Made by a program: the position numbers and the translations under genes
Assembly (NCBI GenBank): GCA_030549495.1
Contig: JAUIRK010000855.1
Span: 1,737,501 to 1,801,500 of the forward strand
Source of the DNA: Nectonema munidae
Taxonomy: Eukaryota; Nematomorpha; Nectonematoida; Nectonematidae
Length of the DNA: 64,000 nt
Direction: 5' to 3'
The notes under the pieces: generated by a model
The model's input: the letters and a program-made list of their open reading frames with translations, nothing else
Database searches by the model: none
What the model was told of the DNA's origin: nothing
Shown here: positions 39,101-54,100 of the stretch, piece by piece
How the letters are laid out: each line of letters starts with the position of its first letter
How positions within the stretch are numbered: position 1 is the stretch's first letter

Positions 39101-42100
39101 CAATTTATATTTGACTTTACAAAATTATAAAACTTAAAGTAAGTATGCATTTGAATTTGAAAGTAATATATTGTTTACAAAGAAATTAACGAAAAGTAAG
39201 GAAACTTTTTTAACCCTTTCGTGACCAGTGTATCATATGTGATACTTAAAAAATTTTACCTTCGTCTTCTTTTTCAAATAGTTTTGTATATGAATCTTCT
39301 GCTTTTTAATAAATATCGTCTGATTTTTCTGGTCACTAAAGGGTTTTAAAGTAACAGTAACTAAAGCGAATAAAAATTTTCTAATGCAGCGTTAACCCAT
39401 TTACGGCCAATGTTCCTATTTTGGAACATAAGTAATTTTATCTTCGTCTGCTTTTTTCAATGACTTTGAATATAAATCGTCTGCGTTTTTTTAGATATCG
39501 TCTGCTTTGCTTGGCCTTAAATGGGTTAAAGATAACTTCTAGAAAATATTTGTGGGTAGTGAGAGGTATACACCCCACTTGGAGGTTCTAAAATAATTGA
39601 TTCAAAATCGAATCCAATTAGACTTTAATCAAAATTTGGTCACTATAAATGTTTCCTCACTTCTTCATTTCATTCACTTTAGAAGAGTTTGCTGGAGTTT
39701 GATTCTTTGGAGGCAACTGTGGAATCATCAACTTCATCATCATCAGCCTCTTTGTCGACATCCTCTGCTAAAGAATTCAAGCAACGTGAAGGAAGCAAAA
39801 AAAAGTGTTTGCCAAATAAGGCCATGGATGATTCTCTGATCTTCACATCATCCACTTGGTCATCCTCCAGCTTAACACGTGACAATAAATGCCTTAAAGA
39901 AGAAGAAGAAGAAAGAGAGTTGGCTTTAAATCAGATGGGTGAAAAGGGTTTCAAGAAATCTCTATCCAAAGCGACACCTCAATCCTCAGGCACCATGTTC
40001 AAGTGTTTATCCTGTCAAATAGACTTCAACTCCAGGCAACAACTGTGCAAGCACTATAAGTCGATCTTGCACCGAGGGAAAGTCTACGAAAAGTGTAACT
40101 CAATCGACAAGTACTTGAGTCCGAAACGCCCCTTCAAGTGTCAAATTTGTCAAGAATCTTTTACCCAAAAGAACATCCTGTACGTGCATTACAACTCCGT
40201 CTCTCACTTGAACAAATTGAAGAAGTTTATTCAGAGTAGCCAGGTGGGGGAGTTGAAAAAGCGAAACATTTTGCCAGAATCGCAGTTCAGTGAAGAGCAC
40301 TGGAAGGAAAATTATCAACATCGTCTTTCCTGCGAACTAGAAAAGCTCGGTTACGAAGAATTACTGAAAGTGGCCAAACTCAGTTCCACCTACTTCTCAC
40401 AAGACACCCTGTCTAAATTGGTGGCCTCTAGAACGGCATTGAGTCCCACAGAAACGCTTTACTCATGCCAGTTGTGCTCTGCAAAGAGTATTGACAATTC
40501 ATTTGGCTCCGTCTTTGACTTCAAAGTGCACATGGAGGAAATGCATGCCTTTTCGCTGAAGCCGCATCAAAAGACTTCTGGAATCAAAGACGAAACACCT
40601 TGTGAGATTCCAAAAATGTGCGAAAATAAAGAAACTTTGCACAAAGCCATTGATGAATTGAAAAAGGAACTTCCTATCGCTGACACTACATCCCAGGTCA
40701 AAAACGAAGACGACAACAACAACAATTCAGCGAATGAAGATGCGCGTGGCGTTAAACAGAGCAATGCTTCACTAGACAGGAGCAACTCTCAACAACTTCC
40801 TTTCTTCAATCTTGATCCGGCGCTAGCTGCAATGAATATGCAGGCGTACTCACAACTGCAACTCTCGCAAATTATGCACGCAAATTCAATCATGCGCAAT
40901 CTCGCCAAAAACTACACCATGCTTAGTCAGTTCTGCACTCCTTTCATGGACTTCAATTACATCAACTACCTTTCCAACCTTTTTTCCTCATCGCCGCACT
41001 CATCAGCACCACCATTGTCTTCTTCCACTTCTTCAAGCACACCCTCAACCCTCCCAATAACTTCCTCTATCTCAACATCTTCCTTCGCAGCAACTGATAA
41101 AGGACGAAGCGGTGAAATTGCGTCGTTGTTGACTTCGGTTCCTAGTAAAAGCGAAAACTCTGCTTCGACAGTGTCGTATTTCAAACGAGCACGCACTCGA
41201 ATAACGGATTCCCAGTTGCACACCCTACGCTCCAACTTCGACATTAACAATTCTCCGTGTGAAAAGCAGATTCAAGAAATTGTCAAACAAACAAACTTAC
41301 CTGAAAAAGTTATCAAGCATTGGTTCCGCAACACCCTATTCAAGGAAAGGCAAAGAAACAAGGATTCTCCGTACAATTTTAACGTTCCGCCCGTATCTCC
41401 AACCTTTCTCGACGATTCCAAGATCCTTGCTGCGTCCTCTCCTCCTCATCATAAAAGTTTGCAACAAGAAGTTTCTTGCAAGGAAAAAACGCTCATCAGC
41501 CCCACTGACCCGTCATCATTGGGGGTGAAGGGGGCAAAAGAGGTCATTGTGTTTGAAGAAGAGCAGAACGTTCATCGAGCTTACCAATCTGCCCAAATTC
41601 AGCGCTCTTCTTCATCACCATTATCTCCCTCGCCTTCTCTTGTTATCGCATCCTCTCCCCAAATCTCATCAACTCTATCATCACCATCCTCCCCTAAAAA
41701 AGGTGACCAAATGCCAGTTGGTGTACCACTTTCCAACCAACCTAGCATCAATTTTTTCTCCATGAAAAGCCATGAAGCGGAAACGTGTAGCGAAGGCGAT
41801 GACCTCCACTTCTATCAGAATGACGAAGTGCCTATGGGTGGAGATCAAAACTTCTACAACATCGGATCTGTTTCTTCAAGCTCGCAAGCCAATATTGTGA
41901 ATAATTCTAAGCGTGCAAATCGCACTCGTTTCACCAACTCTCAAGTTCTGTCTCTACAACAGGCCTTTGAGAAAAACGCTTATCCAAAAGACGATGAACT
42001 GGAAGTTTTGTCAGCCAAATTGAATCTCTCTCCACGCGTCATTGTTGTGTGGTTTCAGAATGCTCGCCAAAAAATGAGAAAATTAGTCGATTACACCCCC

Positions 42101-45100
42101 TTTGCCCCAAATGCTATAGCCAACCCTACTTCTCCACGTTCTCCGCAGCAAAGCATAAAGGTCATTGACTCCAAGAGGGAGTTTGAGAAGGGAGACACTA
42201 GCAGCCCTTTTGAAGAAGAGAAGATAGATGTTGATGGCGTTCGATCAGAATTGCTGCAAATCAAGAAAGAAATGGTTGAAGAAGAAAAAAATGATGATGA
42301 GAAACATGACTTCCTGCTAAACTTTAGTGCCAAAGCGGAGATACCGGAAAGTGTTTCCGATAATTGCTTCGACTTCTCGATCAAAAATGAGTGCACCAGT
42401 TCTTCCTATTCTGAAGAATCCTTGAATGAGTACAACTCCAATCTCGATGACTCCGCAAAAAGAAGACTTCGAACCACGATCCTGCCGGATCAACTTGCCC
42501 TCCTTCAAAAGGCCTACTTGAAGGATTCGAATCCGTGCAGGCAGTCTTTGGCCGAGATTTCCATGGACACTGGCTTGAACAAGAGAGTTGTTCAAGTTTG
42601 GTTTCAGAATGCGAGAGCACGTGAGCGAAGAGGCCAATTTGTTCCTTCAACGAGTGCAGACGAAAGTCCTCCTTTGTTGCACTCATCTCCCAAACCCGCA
42701 GAAGCCCGCACTCCTAAACAACAGACAAAGCTACCTGACGATCCGCCATCATCAACCTCTTCTGCTCTTTTCAAGCTGACTCCATTCCTGCCCTCTCAAT
42801 CGAAAAAAGTTTCTTCTCCACTTCTCTCTTCCTTGATGGCTAAAGGCACTGGAGGTGTGAACAACTTTGCCAAGCTTGAGGAAAAGTTTTTACCAACTTC
42901 TAATCCAATCACCAACAACAACTCAATATTTTCTTCCTCTCTCCATCCCAAATCCTCCATCTTTCAGCCGCTCTTTAGGCACATGACCCCATTATTTCCT
43001 TCAGCTCACACATCGATGCCACCACCACCAACAACCTCCAATCATGAAGTCAATAACTTCCCCATTGACTTATCCATCAAAAGTAGCAAAGGGCTTTGTG
43101 ACGAAGATCACTGGGGTAAAGCGCCTCATCTCAAGGACACAACTCCAACTTCTCTACCCCACCCCTCCAAATCGCTGGGCGAGGACACTTTGACTGAATG
43201 TGCCCCATCTCTCCCCTTCTTCACCTCAAATTCCGCAATGAAGAGATATCGAACGCAAATGTCCAATGTGCAATTGAGCATCATGAGAAAGGTGTTCGAA
43301 GATTGCAAAACACCCAGCGTCAATGAGTGCGAAAAATTAGGTAGTGCTTTTTGTTTATTCAATAAGAACTTTGACAAATGTCCTAATGATTGATCAGTAT
43401 TCACCAAAGTCTTCCTTAAGGAGTAGTCCTTCAGGTCATTTCAACTGCTAAAGGGAACCATTTTAAAATTCTGGTCCGCAAGATCAAAGAGTTCTTAAGT
43501 ATTTTTATACTAAATAAAACATTTTTGATAAAAAAATTTCATAAAAATTGCAAACAAAGAAGAAATCACTGAAAATACAAAGTTTTGTTTAAAAAAATGT
43601 TATTTTTTATAAATTTTTTATTTTTACGTCCATTTATAAACTAATTTAGGAATAGGAAGTATGCGCCTATAACGAGATCCAAAGTAAGGGGTATTGCTAA
43701 AATCTATATAAAAGATTGGAACAAGCTTCCAGAATAAGTTGGTGTGCTCACCAAACATGAATGCCTTTAAAAAAAGATTTGATGAACAGTGCTCCCATTT
43801 TACGTTTGCAATATGTAGTTTATTACTCGAAGATCTTGATATTTATGCTCATAAACAAGTTGTCATTATAGACGCAAATTTTATAGGTTATAATTACCTC
43901 ATTTTGCTTATTAAAATATGTCATGTAAACATGTATTGAGTTTAAATATTTTTGAGACTAATTCAATAAACAATTCTTTAAATCTCATTAGTTTTTTTCC
44001 AAAAAATTAAATAAATCAAAGAAAATATATAAAACAAATGATTACTTCATAATTTGATTTATTGATCAATTTGATGATAAATATTTGAATTTCTTTTTTC
44101 ACTATATTTTTTTCCAACACTGGAGCAAGGTCAAAATGGACCCCTTTTTTAAAAGCTCCAAAATAAATATTATAATTAAATGTAAAAAGAAATTCAAATT
44201 ATATTTTTTTTCCTAGGTTTGGTGATTGGCTTGCAAAGAAGAGTTATTCAGGTTTGGTTTCAAAATGCGCGCGCAAAGGAAAAAAAGTTGAAAAACTTTG
44301 GTAAGAAAATTCACAACTTTGACGTCCAAAGTTTTATCATGCGTAGTAGTAGAAGTGTTAAAACGTAACAAAATATCAAAAATTGCGTCTCCCTAGAAAT
44401 ATTGTTGTCGTTTTTGGAATAATCACTGTTTCATCCCAACAAAGTTCCCTATTACAAACACTAAAATATTTTGAATTTAAACATCTAACCCATTTCATTC
44501 CATTATCAATTTTAACTAACTTACCCGATTTCCTGACTTTAACCTTGTAAGGATCAATAGGACTAAATATATAAAATTCAATCGAAAAAGAAAATAGACG
44601 AGATCTAGACTTAAAACTTCTGATTGTCAACGGGAAAATTCCTTTAATCTCTTCTGACTTTTCTTCAGTGAAATGGGTGAAAAGTAATCGTTTCTTATTT
44701 TTTAAAGGGATTTAATATAACAGACCATTATCAGGTAGAGGTTGGTTCACCAGTAACCAATTGTGTCTGAAAGAGTTACGCCTACTATAACAAATATATA
44801 TAAGAAAAATACATTTCACATAAAAGTCTGAATTAAGACCAGATATTATGGTCCTATACTTGAATGGTTCTTAACCTGGGTTCCACGGACCCCTGAGGGG
44901 TGCATGGCTGCGTCTCAGGGGGTCCGTGAACAGTTTTTAATTTTTGTAAAAAACTTAAAATGCGTGAAAATAATCAGTCAATTTGTACGTGTAAAATTTA
45001 CTGAAACAAAAGCTAACATCTAAAGTTTGAATGAATAGCAAGTGGTTGGTTTTTGTGCTTTTTCCTTGAATACACGTAAAATTTGCTTCGCCACCTGTAT

Positions 45101-48100
45101 CGTCATTTGAGATCAAATAATTCATGTCAATAAAAGAAAGTACGAATATTCGTTTTTGTTACTTTTTATGCTAAAATTTTGCTGTGGCGTGTCCACATAC
45201 CTTTCATCCCCTTCTTAAAGGGGTCCATGACTGGATAAAGGTTGAGATTATAACCCTCAGTGATGATAATTGCCAAAAGCAGGAAAATACTTCTCCGTTT
45301 TCAAGAATCGGTCGGCGCAAAAGCCAGCAAAATATTTTCCCTCTAGAATCTATTATATTTTACTATGATATTTTTAATTTTCAAAAATATGAAGTTTTGA
45401 GGACACATTTGCGGAGTTTTTATGCTTTTATACGATTTTTTTAAAAAGCTATTTTTGTATCAAAAAATATTTGACAAATGATGATGTACTATGTGACATA
45501 CAAGCTCGGCCACTTTTTAGAACAGCGTTTCTCTACCGGGGTTCCGCGGAACCCCAGTGTTCCGTAGAGTGTCGCTAGGGGTTCCACGAGATAAACTGAG
45601 ATAAGCTGATGTAATTTGTTATAAAGCGCTGTTACTTGACTTTCTAAACTATTACAAATTATTTACTATTGTTACTATTATAAATGAAATCAGATTTATA
45701 AACAATTCATAATATGAATAATTTACATGTTTTGTTTGATATAGTTGATTTGTTTCTTAGCTAGTTTGATTAGATAGTTGGTTTACTGTTCTATTTGATT
45801 AAATATTTGTTTACTTTATTAGTCAGTATCATTTCGAAACCATGTTTAATTAATCTTTTATTTAAAAAAATGAAAGTTTTTAATTGAATTATTATCGATC
45901 AGCGTTCCCTCCACCCATGTTACGCAAAAACTCGCTGAGGATTCCGCGAGAAATAGTAAGGTATTTTTTACGTCTAAGTTTAGATGCTTTTAATGAAAAC
46001 TTTAAAGTACTAAGAATCTTATCTAGCACTACTAATTAATATGATAGAGAAGTTTTCTCAAATTAGTATTAATTATACATATTTTTTAACCGAAGTTTAC
46101 GTTTTAATTATCTTATATTTTAAGAATAACAAAATTTAAGCAAACTTTTAAGGCCTATTTTTCATTAGATTAATTGAGAATTCTTTTTTGTCTTTAATCA
46201 AATTACATTTCTTTTACTGTGTTAAAAATTTACGAAAATATTTTTGCCTAGGGTTCCTTGAAAGATTTATCATATTCCAGGGGTTCCGCGCAGGTAAAAA
46301 GGTTGAGAAACGCTGTCCTAGAGTATGAAAGAGAATTAAAGACTTCATACACTTTTCAAAATGAAGATATTCTAGAATCTATTTTAAAATAGAAAAATAG
46401 AAACATGAGAGATTTGATTTTTGTGGAAGAATTCTTCAAACGGAGATGTTAGGATTAGAGCTGGATTTTTTTATGTATTTTAAATGATCATAAAATAAGT
46501 TTTATTTTTGTTAGGTATTTTAATTGACTCGCCACTTCTTAAGTCGAAGCGAGAAATGAGAAGGAGCTTTGAATATTTTAATTTTTCAAGTATTTGTAGT
46601 CAAAGATTTGAATAAAACACTCATTCTATAAGAAAATCATTTATCTACCCTATATTCAGAGTATTTTGTAGAAAGCGAAATGTGGTGTAAGCCTGCAATG
46701 TCCGCGCTACTTATATAATTTTGGGGCACGTGCCCTCCCCTGTATTAATCTTTGCCCCCCCCCCCTAAAATTTTTGGTTTTGCCCCATGCACTTTTTAAA
46801 GGAAAAATAAATAAGCAAAAATTGTACACAATAATCTTATATAAATGCTGGTGTATGTGTATGTATAATATGAGATTTCTATAGGTTTTTATACAGAAGT
46901 ACTTCATGCTTTTCAGCAAAGTAATATAGGAAATAAATTTTTTGCAAATGTGTTTCTTTGCCCCATTTCAGCCCCCCTTGAAATTTTGCTTTAGCGCGGG
47001 CGCTGTAAGCGTGACAAGATTCCTTGTTTCAATCAATTTTGCTTTAGACTAAAATTCCAAAATCTAACTTATGCATTGAATGCAGTCGTAAAATTTAGAG
47101 CATTTGCAATCAAAACTTTGAAGATGGGAATGCACGTTGGGAAAATAAAATATGTGAATTCAATTTTTAAAATCCTTCAAAATTCATTATCAATGCAAAA
47201 AGATATTACTTTGTTTCTTGAACGTTCTAGCAATAATCCTCATGAGTGCATTATTTTTCATAGTGACCGGCCATTTTTGTTGCTACGCCATTCCCTAGCA
47301 AATATCCATACCATAACAATGCATTAAGCCTACTTATTCTCAACCCCAACTTTGTCCAATAGTTAGTAGACTGGTTAGTTCATATTTGTTTTAATTTTTT
47401 TTATTATTTTTATAAATTGGAAATTTTATGAATAAAATTCGGCTTAAAAATAGAATTTATATCTCTTTTTTTGTATGACCAGTAACGAGAAAAGAAAGTA
47501 CGACAAAGAAGTCCTCGAAGTCTCGAGGAGCGAATTGCCCAATAGCAAACTGCACTCGAACCATTTTTAACATACTTCATTCCATATTTGTCTAAAATAT
47601 CTAGACAAAAGGGTCTGAGTTCTACTTTTTTTTTACTGATTTTGACAAATTTGACAAATTTTTTTGCTTTTTACACACTTCCTATTTCTATAATGAATTA
47701 TTGCAAACCTTTCAGACTTTAATGGCGCCAACAACCTTTTTTGCAAAGTTTCCAGTCCAGATGAGTGCGTCACATGTGGTGCTCGCTTCTCCAAAAACGC
47801 CTCAAATCCGCTCGAATTTCAAGAGCACATCTTTTCGGATGAGCACCTCATCAAACTCAAACGCTCGATTTCAGAAGCGTTCAGCGAGAACGCACACAAC
47901 GCATCCATGGAATCCGTTGAAGTTTCAAGCCACTTCAGCGAACTTTCAGACTACGAATTGACATTACGTAAAATTCTTCATTCCCCGATCTATCTTTTAA
48001 TTTCAGTCAAAGTATTGTAATCTAAAAGGTTCACACTTGTATTTTTCACATCAGTTTGTAGTATCAAAAAAAAAGGATTTAAAATATTATTTAAATATTT

Positions 48101-51100
48101 TTATACTTTTTAATTAGTAACAATCTTCGAAAACTCTAAAAGGTTGACCACGGGGGAGAAGTCACTTTCTTCCAAAACCTCAAAGCGATGTTAACCCATT
48201 AACGCCCAATGTCGACTATAGTCGAATTTACCAAAATAAAATCGTCTGCGTTTATCAATGCTCTTTAATACAAATCTTCTGCTTTACATTAGATATTGTC
48301 TGATTATTATTATGGTCGTTAAGGCGTTAAAAGCACAATAATTTTTACTCCATTTATTATATGTAATTAAATGCGGAGTAAACTTTATTATAAAAAATTT
48401 CGAATTGAATATAAAAGAAATTGTAGATATGCGGTACTGATATATGATTGAATATAACGAATAAAAATAACGCGTTTAGTACCAATGCTGCCAAAGGAAA
48501 CGCAAACGAACAGTTGTTTTGAATAGAATGAAATAGAGCTTAGCGAAGTCACCTGCGTTGCCTTTGCAAGCATTGCTACCCATTTATGGCCAATGTTTTT
48601 ATTTTGGAACATACGTAATTTCATCTTCATCTGCTTTTTTCAATGACTTTGAATATAAATTGTCTGCGTTTTTTTTAGATATCGTCTGCTTTGCTTGGCC
48701 TTAAATGGGTTAATGCTATTTCAAAAAATATTTTCAAAATTAAAAGTAAAAACAAAGAAGAGCTTTATTCGAATGAGTTGAATTTTTGATTTTGTTATAC
48801 CTAAAAAAACAAAATTAAAACTTTCAATATTTGAAAATATCATTACATAACTTTTATGATGACAAAATGACACGCATATAGACGAGGGTTGGGGTCAATT
48901 ATAAATTTCAATTACAATTACATTTTCAATTACAAGGCTCAAATTACAATTATAATTGCAATTATGTCGCCATTTTTTTCAATTTCAATTACAATTATAT
49001 AATTGACTTTCTCCTCAATTACAATTTTTTTATCCATTCGCTTCAGCCTTAGGACTAGGCAACCCAAAGGAGACTCATGTCTATCGAGATTGGGACCGAA
49101 CGAAGGAAACCTGAGAATAGGGAAATTCCCCTACTTTTTTCGAATATTCCTTAGGGATCTTTAAGGTGCACAAGCCAATTTCGACAATGTATACTCCCAG
49201 CCCTTAATAAGTAGGGCTCACTGATATGTCCTGCAACACTTGAGACTCCTCGCGAGTCACCCATCCAACTGCCAACCCCTCCTGAGGTTGCTTTAAATTC
49301 AACATATATTTTAAATAAATGAAAAACAAATGAACACTTTTTCATGAAAGTTTTATTAAAATTTAAAATCACATTAATTACTCAAACCTCGAATCGAAAA
49401 GACGTCATCGGTTTGGCCAATAATTTTACCAACAAGTAAGAAAAGGCGTTCCACAGGAGCAGAAGATGCAGGGATACTCGGGTACCGAATGGCTAGTGCG
49501 GCAATCGTACCACTTAATATGACAGCTGTGAAGAATTGTTGTTCTCTCTATCTCTATGAACTTACCCTTTTTTCACAACTATGCAAGTAGTAGTAATACA
49601 AATTTCTCATCATCACCACATGGAAGTCATGTGTTGAAATATAGGAAAGAATATTGAAACAATGAAAAGGGGTGTTATTTTTTACCAATATCTCAGGAAT
49701 ATACGAAAATTATCTGAATAATAATTGTTCTATATAGACCGGAATTGATGAATATGAAGGTAGCCAAAGAAAGCCTTTGAGCCGTAGCTCAATAGAATTT
49801 TCCCTACATGGAAAATTTCCCTACAATTTTAATCTCCTTGTTTCACAGCTAGTCAGTCTCGCACTAAGCTTATAAACAAAAGAAGACTAATTATACGAGT
49901 ACTAGTGATTGACGTTTGCACTAACCAATAAAAAATAATAGCTTTGTGAAGCCCTTAAGACGTATTACAATAACGTATTAGCAAAAACGATAGTACAATA
50001 AATTACATATTAGCAAAAACGTATTACAGTCAAACCTCGTTGATCCGTCATCGCTTGTTTCCAAAAAAAAATTGACGAATTTTACAGGTTCGCGAAAGTT
50101 CGAAAAAAATTCAATTAAATTTTTTATTCTTAAGCATTTTAATTGTAATATCTGTGGTTTACTTATTGAGGCAAGGTAATTAGATAAAAATATTTTAAAG
50201 TATTTTTTGCGTAACTATTTGAAACATTCATATTAAATAATCAAGAAAACATTTATATCAGAATAAATTAGAATTGCTGTAGAATATTAGAAAAAAAAAC
50301 ACTAACTAGTGTATTTAGCTCACTTATGTTATATAATATATATACATTATACTAATATTTTTAGCTCACTTATGTTATATATACAGTAGGCAAGTATATG
50401 AAGATTTTCCGACTTCAGAGATTATCCGTCTACGTACTTTTCAATGTAAGGAAGTTTTTCGCTTCTCATACTCAAGCATGTGTTAAAGATTATCTAGCGA
50501 GATAAGAAGATTAAACTGTAGGGAAATTTTCCATGTAGGGAAACTTTCCGTTTGCCAAGTAAACAGTGAAGCGGAAATTTATTTGTATCAAATGTGTAGT
50601 AACACATGAAAGAAGCAAAGAGCGGTAAGCTCAAGGGGTTAGGGAGAGAGAGAGAAGATAAACCTTCATGACTGTCATCTATAAGACTGATTGAAGTGTG
50701 CTAGGATTCCGATGACTCTCCTAGAACCAAAAAATTGGCAATTATCTTTTCAATTACAATTATATTTTCAATTACAAGGCTCATACAATTATAATTTCAA
50801 TTAGTCTCCAATTTTTTTTCAATTTCAAATACGGTGTAATTGTAATTAATTTTCAATTACGCAATTATAATTATACTAATTGACCCCAACCCTGCGCACG
50901 CACGCACGCGCGCACGCATCTTCATATACGAATTGTAAACGATGCATAAATTTTATTTTTCAATTTCATTCCTTCTTAATTCACTATTTACCACAAATAA
51001 AATATTGTTCACAAGACATTGGTTTCATAAATAACCTATATTTCATTTACTGTTTGACTAGTTAGACTGAAATTTCCTTAACTCGCTCCAACGGTAGCCA

Positions 51101-54100
51101 TGATGCTCATTTTTTTTAACGAATTCTCTCTTTTATGTCAAGTAAATGAAATAAATAAGGTATTAGAAATACAAAGGTTAAGGTGGTTTGGGCATGTAAA
51201 TAGAAGACCTTCCGGTGATCTAATTAAAGAAGCTTATAAAAATCAAACTTTAGGTAAGAGTAAAGCCAGGCCAAAGATGACATGGATAGAATTAGTCAAA
51301 AAAGACATGAGCAAAAGACATTTAGCATTAGGAGACGAGCAAAATAGAGATGAATGGAGCCGCAAAATAATGAGAGATTCGATGCCATAGTGGTAAAACC
51401 AGCTAAACCCCAGCGTGCTGGAAACACTAGCCGTAAAATTGATTATTATCAATACTTATCAATTTATAATTATTGATTATATTTACTTATCAAATAAATG
51501 TAAGCAAGAAATAGGGCATAAAATTCCTAATTTACATTTAAGTAAAAACTTTTTCACAAATTGTATCAAAATTTTATTGATAAAATCATACCATACCCCC
51601 TGTACTATAAAAATATCTTTTTCTTGCCCCGAAATTTTGTTATATCACACACGATATTCAATTTTTTTTAAACACTTAATTTTTCATCTAAATTATTTTT
51701 TATGCATCAAGAAAGTTCACAAATATTAAATATTTATTTATCATCGAAATCAAATGAAAGTAAAGTTTATCGATAGAAGATCATCTTCAGAATTCGCATC
51801 TAAACAGTTTCACACAGGGATTTTCATCTGAAGTATTGAACAATCATTTTACGTGAGGCATGCCAAAATCTTCTCTTTCCGTTAATCTCCTTTATAATAT
51901 ACAGATATATTTACATAAATGTAATACATCCCTGTGCCTCTCTCTTTATATATATACTCTATTATATATACGTAACATATGTTTATTGCTATATTTGATA
52001 TCTATATAATAAGCAAGGGTGTGTCTGTCTGTCGCTTCCAGCGGCTTTGAGTAGTCTTTGTGTTTGTGAGCCATGCTGAACTACTCAATGCCAACTTCTT
52101 TTTCTTGTTGTAAAAAGGGGTAATGTGAAGAGTGTTGGCATTTCCTTTTATAGCCTTTATCTTAAAACTGGTTCTAAAAATTTTTGGATAAATATGCGCG
52201 CATATTTTTCAATTACGCCTGACTTCTCCCGACCAATAAAGCCCGGCTATTCTTCTAGTCCACTGGAGCTTTTCTTTAAATGTGGAAATGTTTTTCGCTT
52301 TCGCGTCTATTGCATATTTTTTTAGGCAAAAACAACACGATGACACCTGAAAACGTAGCAGATGCTTCAAAAAGTTTGAAATCAGTCAACGTAATTATTA
52401 TTTTTTTTATCATCTTCTCACACATACGAAAAAATTCAAAATCTTATCCAAGATGATGTCCACAAAAACTAATTGCTCAATTCCCACTTTCTAACTAATC
52501 AGTTAATTAATAACTGGCAAACTAACCAGTTAGTGTTATCTCTATCTAACTACTCAATTAACTAAGTAAATATCTAGTGATATATAACTTACTTTTAACC
52601 CTTTTAGGACCAAATCTTTTTTTTAACCAATTTAAGAGAGGAAAATCTTCTTCTTTTAGTGTATGAAATTACATTGAAAAAACAGACGATTAATCTTAAA
52701 AATTATGGTCCTCCTTCCTCATTGCTATTGTTTTATACTTTTTTAAAATTGAGAGAGAAAGTGTCACTGTATGTGTGTTATCATAAAGACGTACTTATAA
52801 AATTTTTGCATAAAGTAAACATTAAAATCCGAAAAAAACTTTGTCGTATATGGAAAAAAAGAAAAATGTTTCAAAATTGCGGATGTGGATGTTATTGCGG
52901 ATGCTGAAACTTAAATAATCCGCGGATCAGGAAGTTTAAAATTTTTACGGATATCCGATACATCTCGTACAAAATAACAATCTCGCTAACTACATCTCCA
53001 ACTAACTTATAAAATAAATAATTGAAAAATAAATACCTTTTAACCCTTTGAGGAGTAGAAATTTTTTAGCCTAATCGTCTGATTTCTTTTTTAATGAAAT
53101 TTTATATACTTTTAGCAAGCGATTTTCTTTTTTGGGACATCAATGTCACACTGGTGTTCAAAGGCTTAATGTACTTCTAAAATTATTGCACACCTTAATA
53201 ACCCATTAACGACCAAAGTCGACTATAGTCGACTTTATAAAAAATACGATCGTCTGCTTTTATAAATGTTTTTTAATACAAATCGTTTGCTTGGCACTAG
53301 ATATCGTCTGATTATTTTAGTCGTTAAGACATTTTCCTTTTTTTCATTCTTTTTCAACTTGGCACCTTGTATCACACAGGTATCTTGTGATTCGCAACAA
53401 GAAGTCAGCAGTCAGGCCAAGAACAACAACAATCCCCTCTCATCTTCTTCGCTGCTGAGTGATGAATCTCGGATCATGAATTCCTTTGCTTACGGAGCAA
53501 ACAACCCGCAACTCTTCTCCTCCCCATTCTACTTCCCTAACTTCTATCAACAGTCCCCATCTTTTCTACCACCCAACTTGAACAGCATCAACTTCATGCA
53601 ACACACAGCCCTTCTCTCCCCTCACTCACAACGTAAGCTGTTCTCTTACATACCCATGATAGTCCTATGAAATTTCCCTTACTTCGGAATCAGGTGCGGT
53701 AGCAAGGGAATCAGGTGGGTTCATCTGTTTCAAAAAGGAGATGTTCCCTGATTATTATTATAGTCACCGGATTAAAATAAGAAACATGTCTAAATAAGAC
53801 AAACGATTTATCTCATCCTTTCTGGCACAAAGCGGCAAAGTGACTAACAAATCGCAAATCTTTCGCTTTAGCCCATTTCATCCCACAGATCCAGATGATT
53901 TCCCCATTTTTAGGTATTTTATGTGAAATTACTTGTTCTTGTCTGCTTCTTCTACGATAAATGCGCCAAGTTAATTAATTTTAAAAGAAAAACAGACGAT
54001 TAACTCACAAAAATCAATATTTAAAAGTGTTTTTTTTTTGAAAATTTATCTTGTTCTTATCTTTTTCACTTAGATTTTAATTTAATTTAACTTAAAGAAG

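Larger units (their letters stand above)
44301..47715 (+). other. zfhx intron 9
   Basis: A 3.4-kb intron carrying two hAT-like elements (44868-45251 and 45523-46315) and a repeat with C-runs at 46700-47010. No exon is needed here, since exons 9 and 10 join in phase. Confidence 0.75.
47968..52325 (+). other. zfhx intron 10
   Basis: A 4.4-kb intron with two MITEs (48191, 48574), a nested 2-kb TIR element (48888-50892) and a LINE C-terminal fragment (51136-51390). A TCTATATAATAAGCAAGG phrase at 52001-52018 followed by GTCTGTCTGTC resembles ends of dispersed elements in other invertebrates, but I cannot assign it. Confidence 0.7.

Noticed and set aside
51100-51390. An additional host gene exon inside zfhx intron 10
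   Set aside because: The RLRWFGHV and DEWSRK motifs are typical of LINE C-termini, so it is a retroposon fragment.
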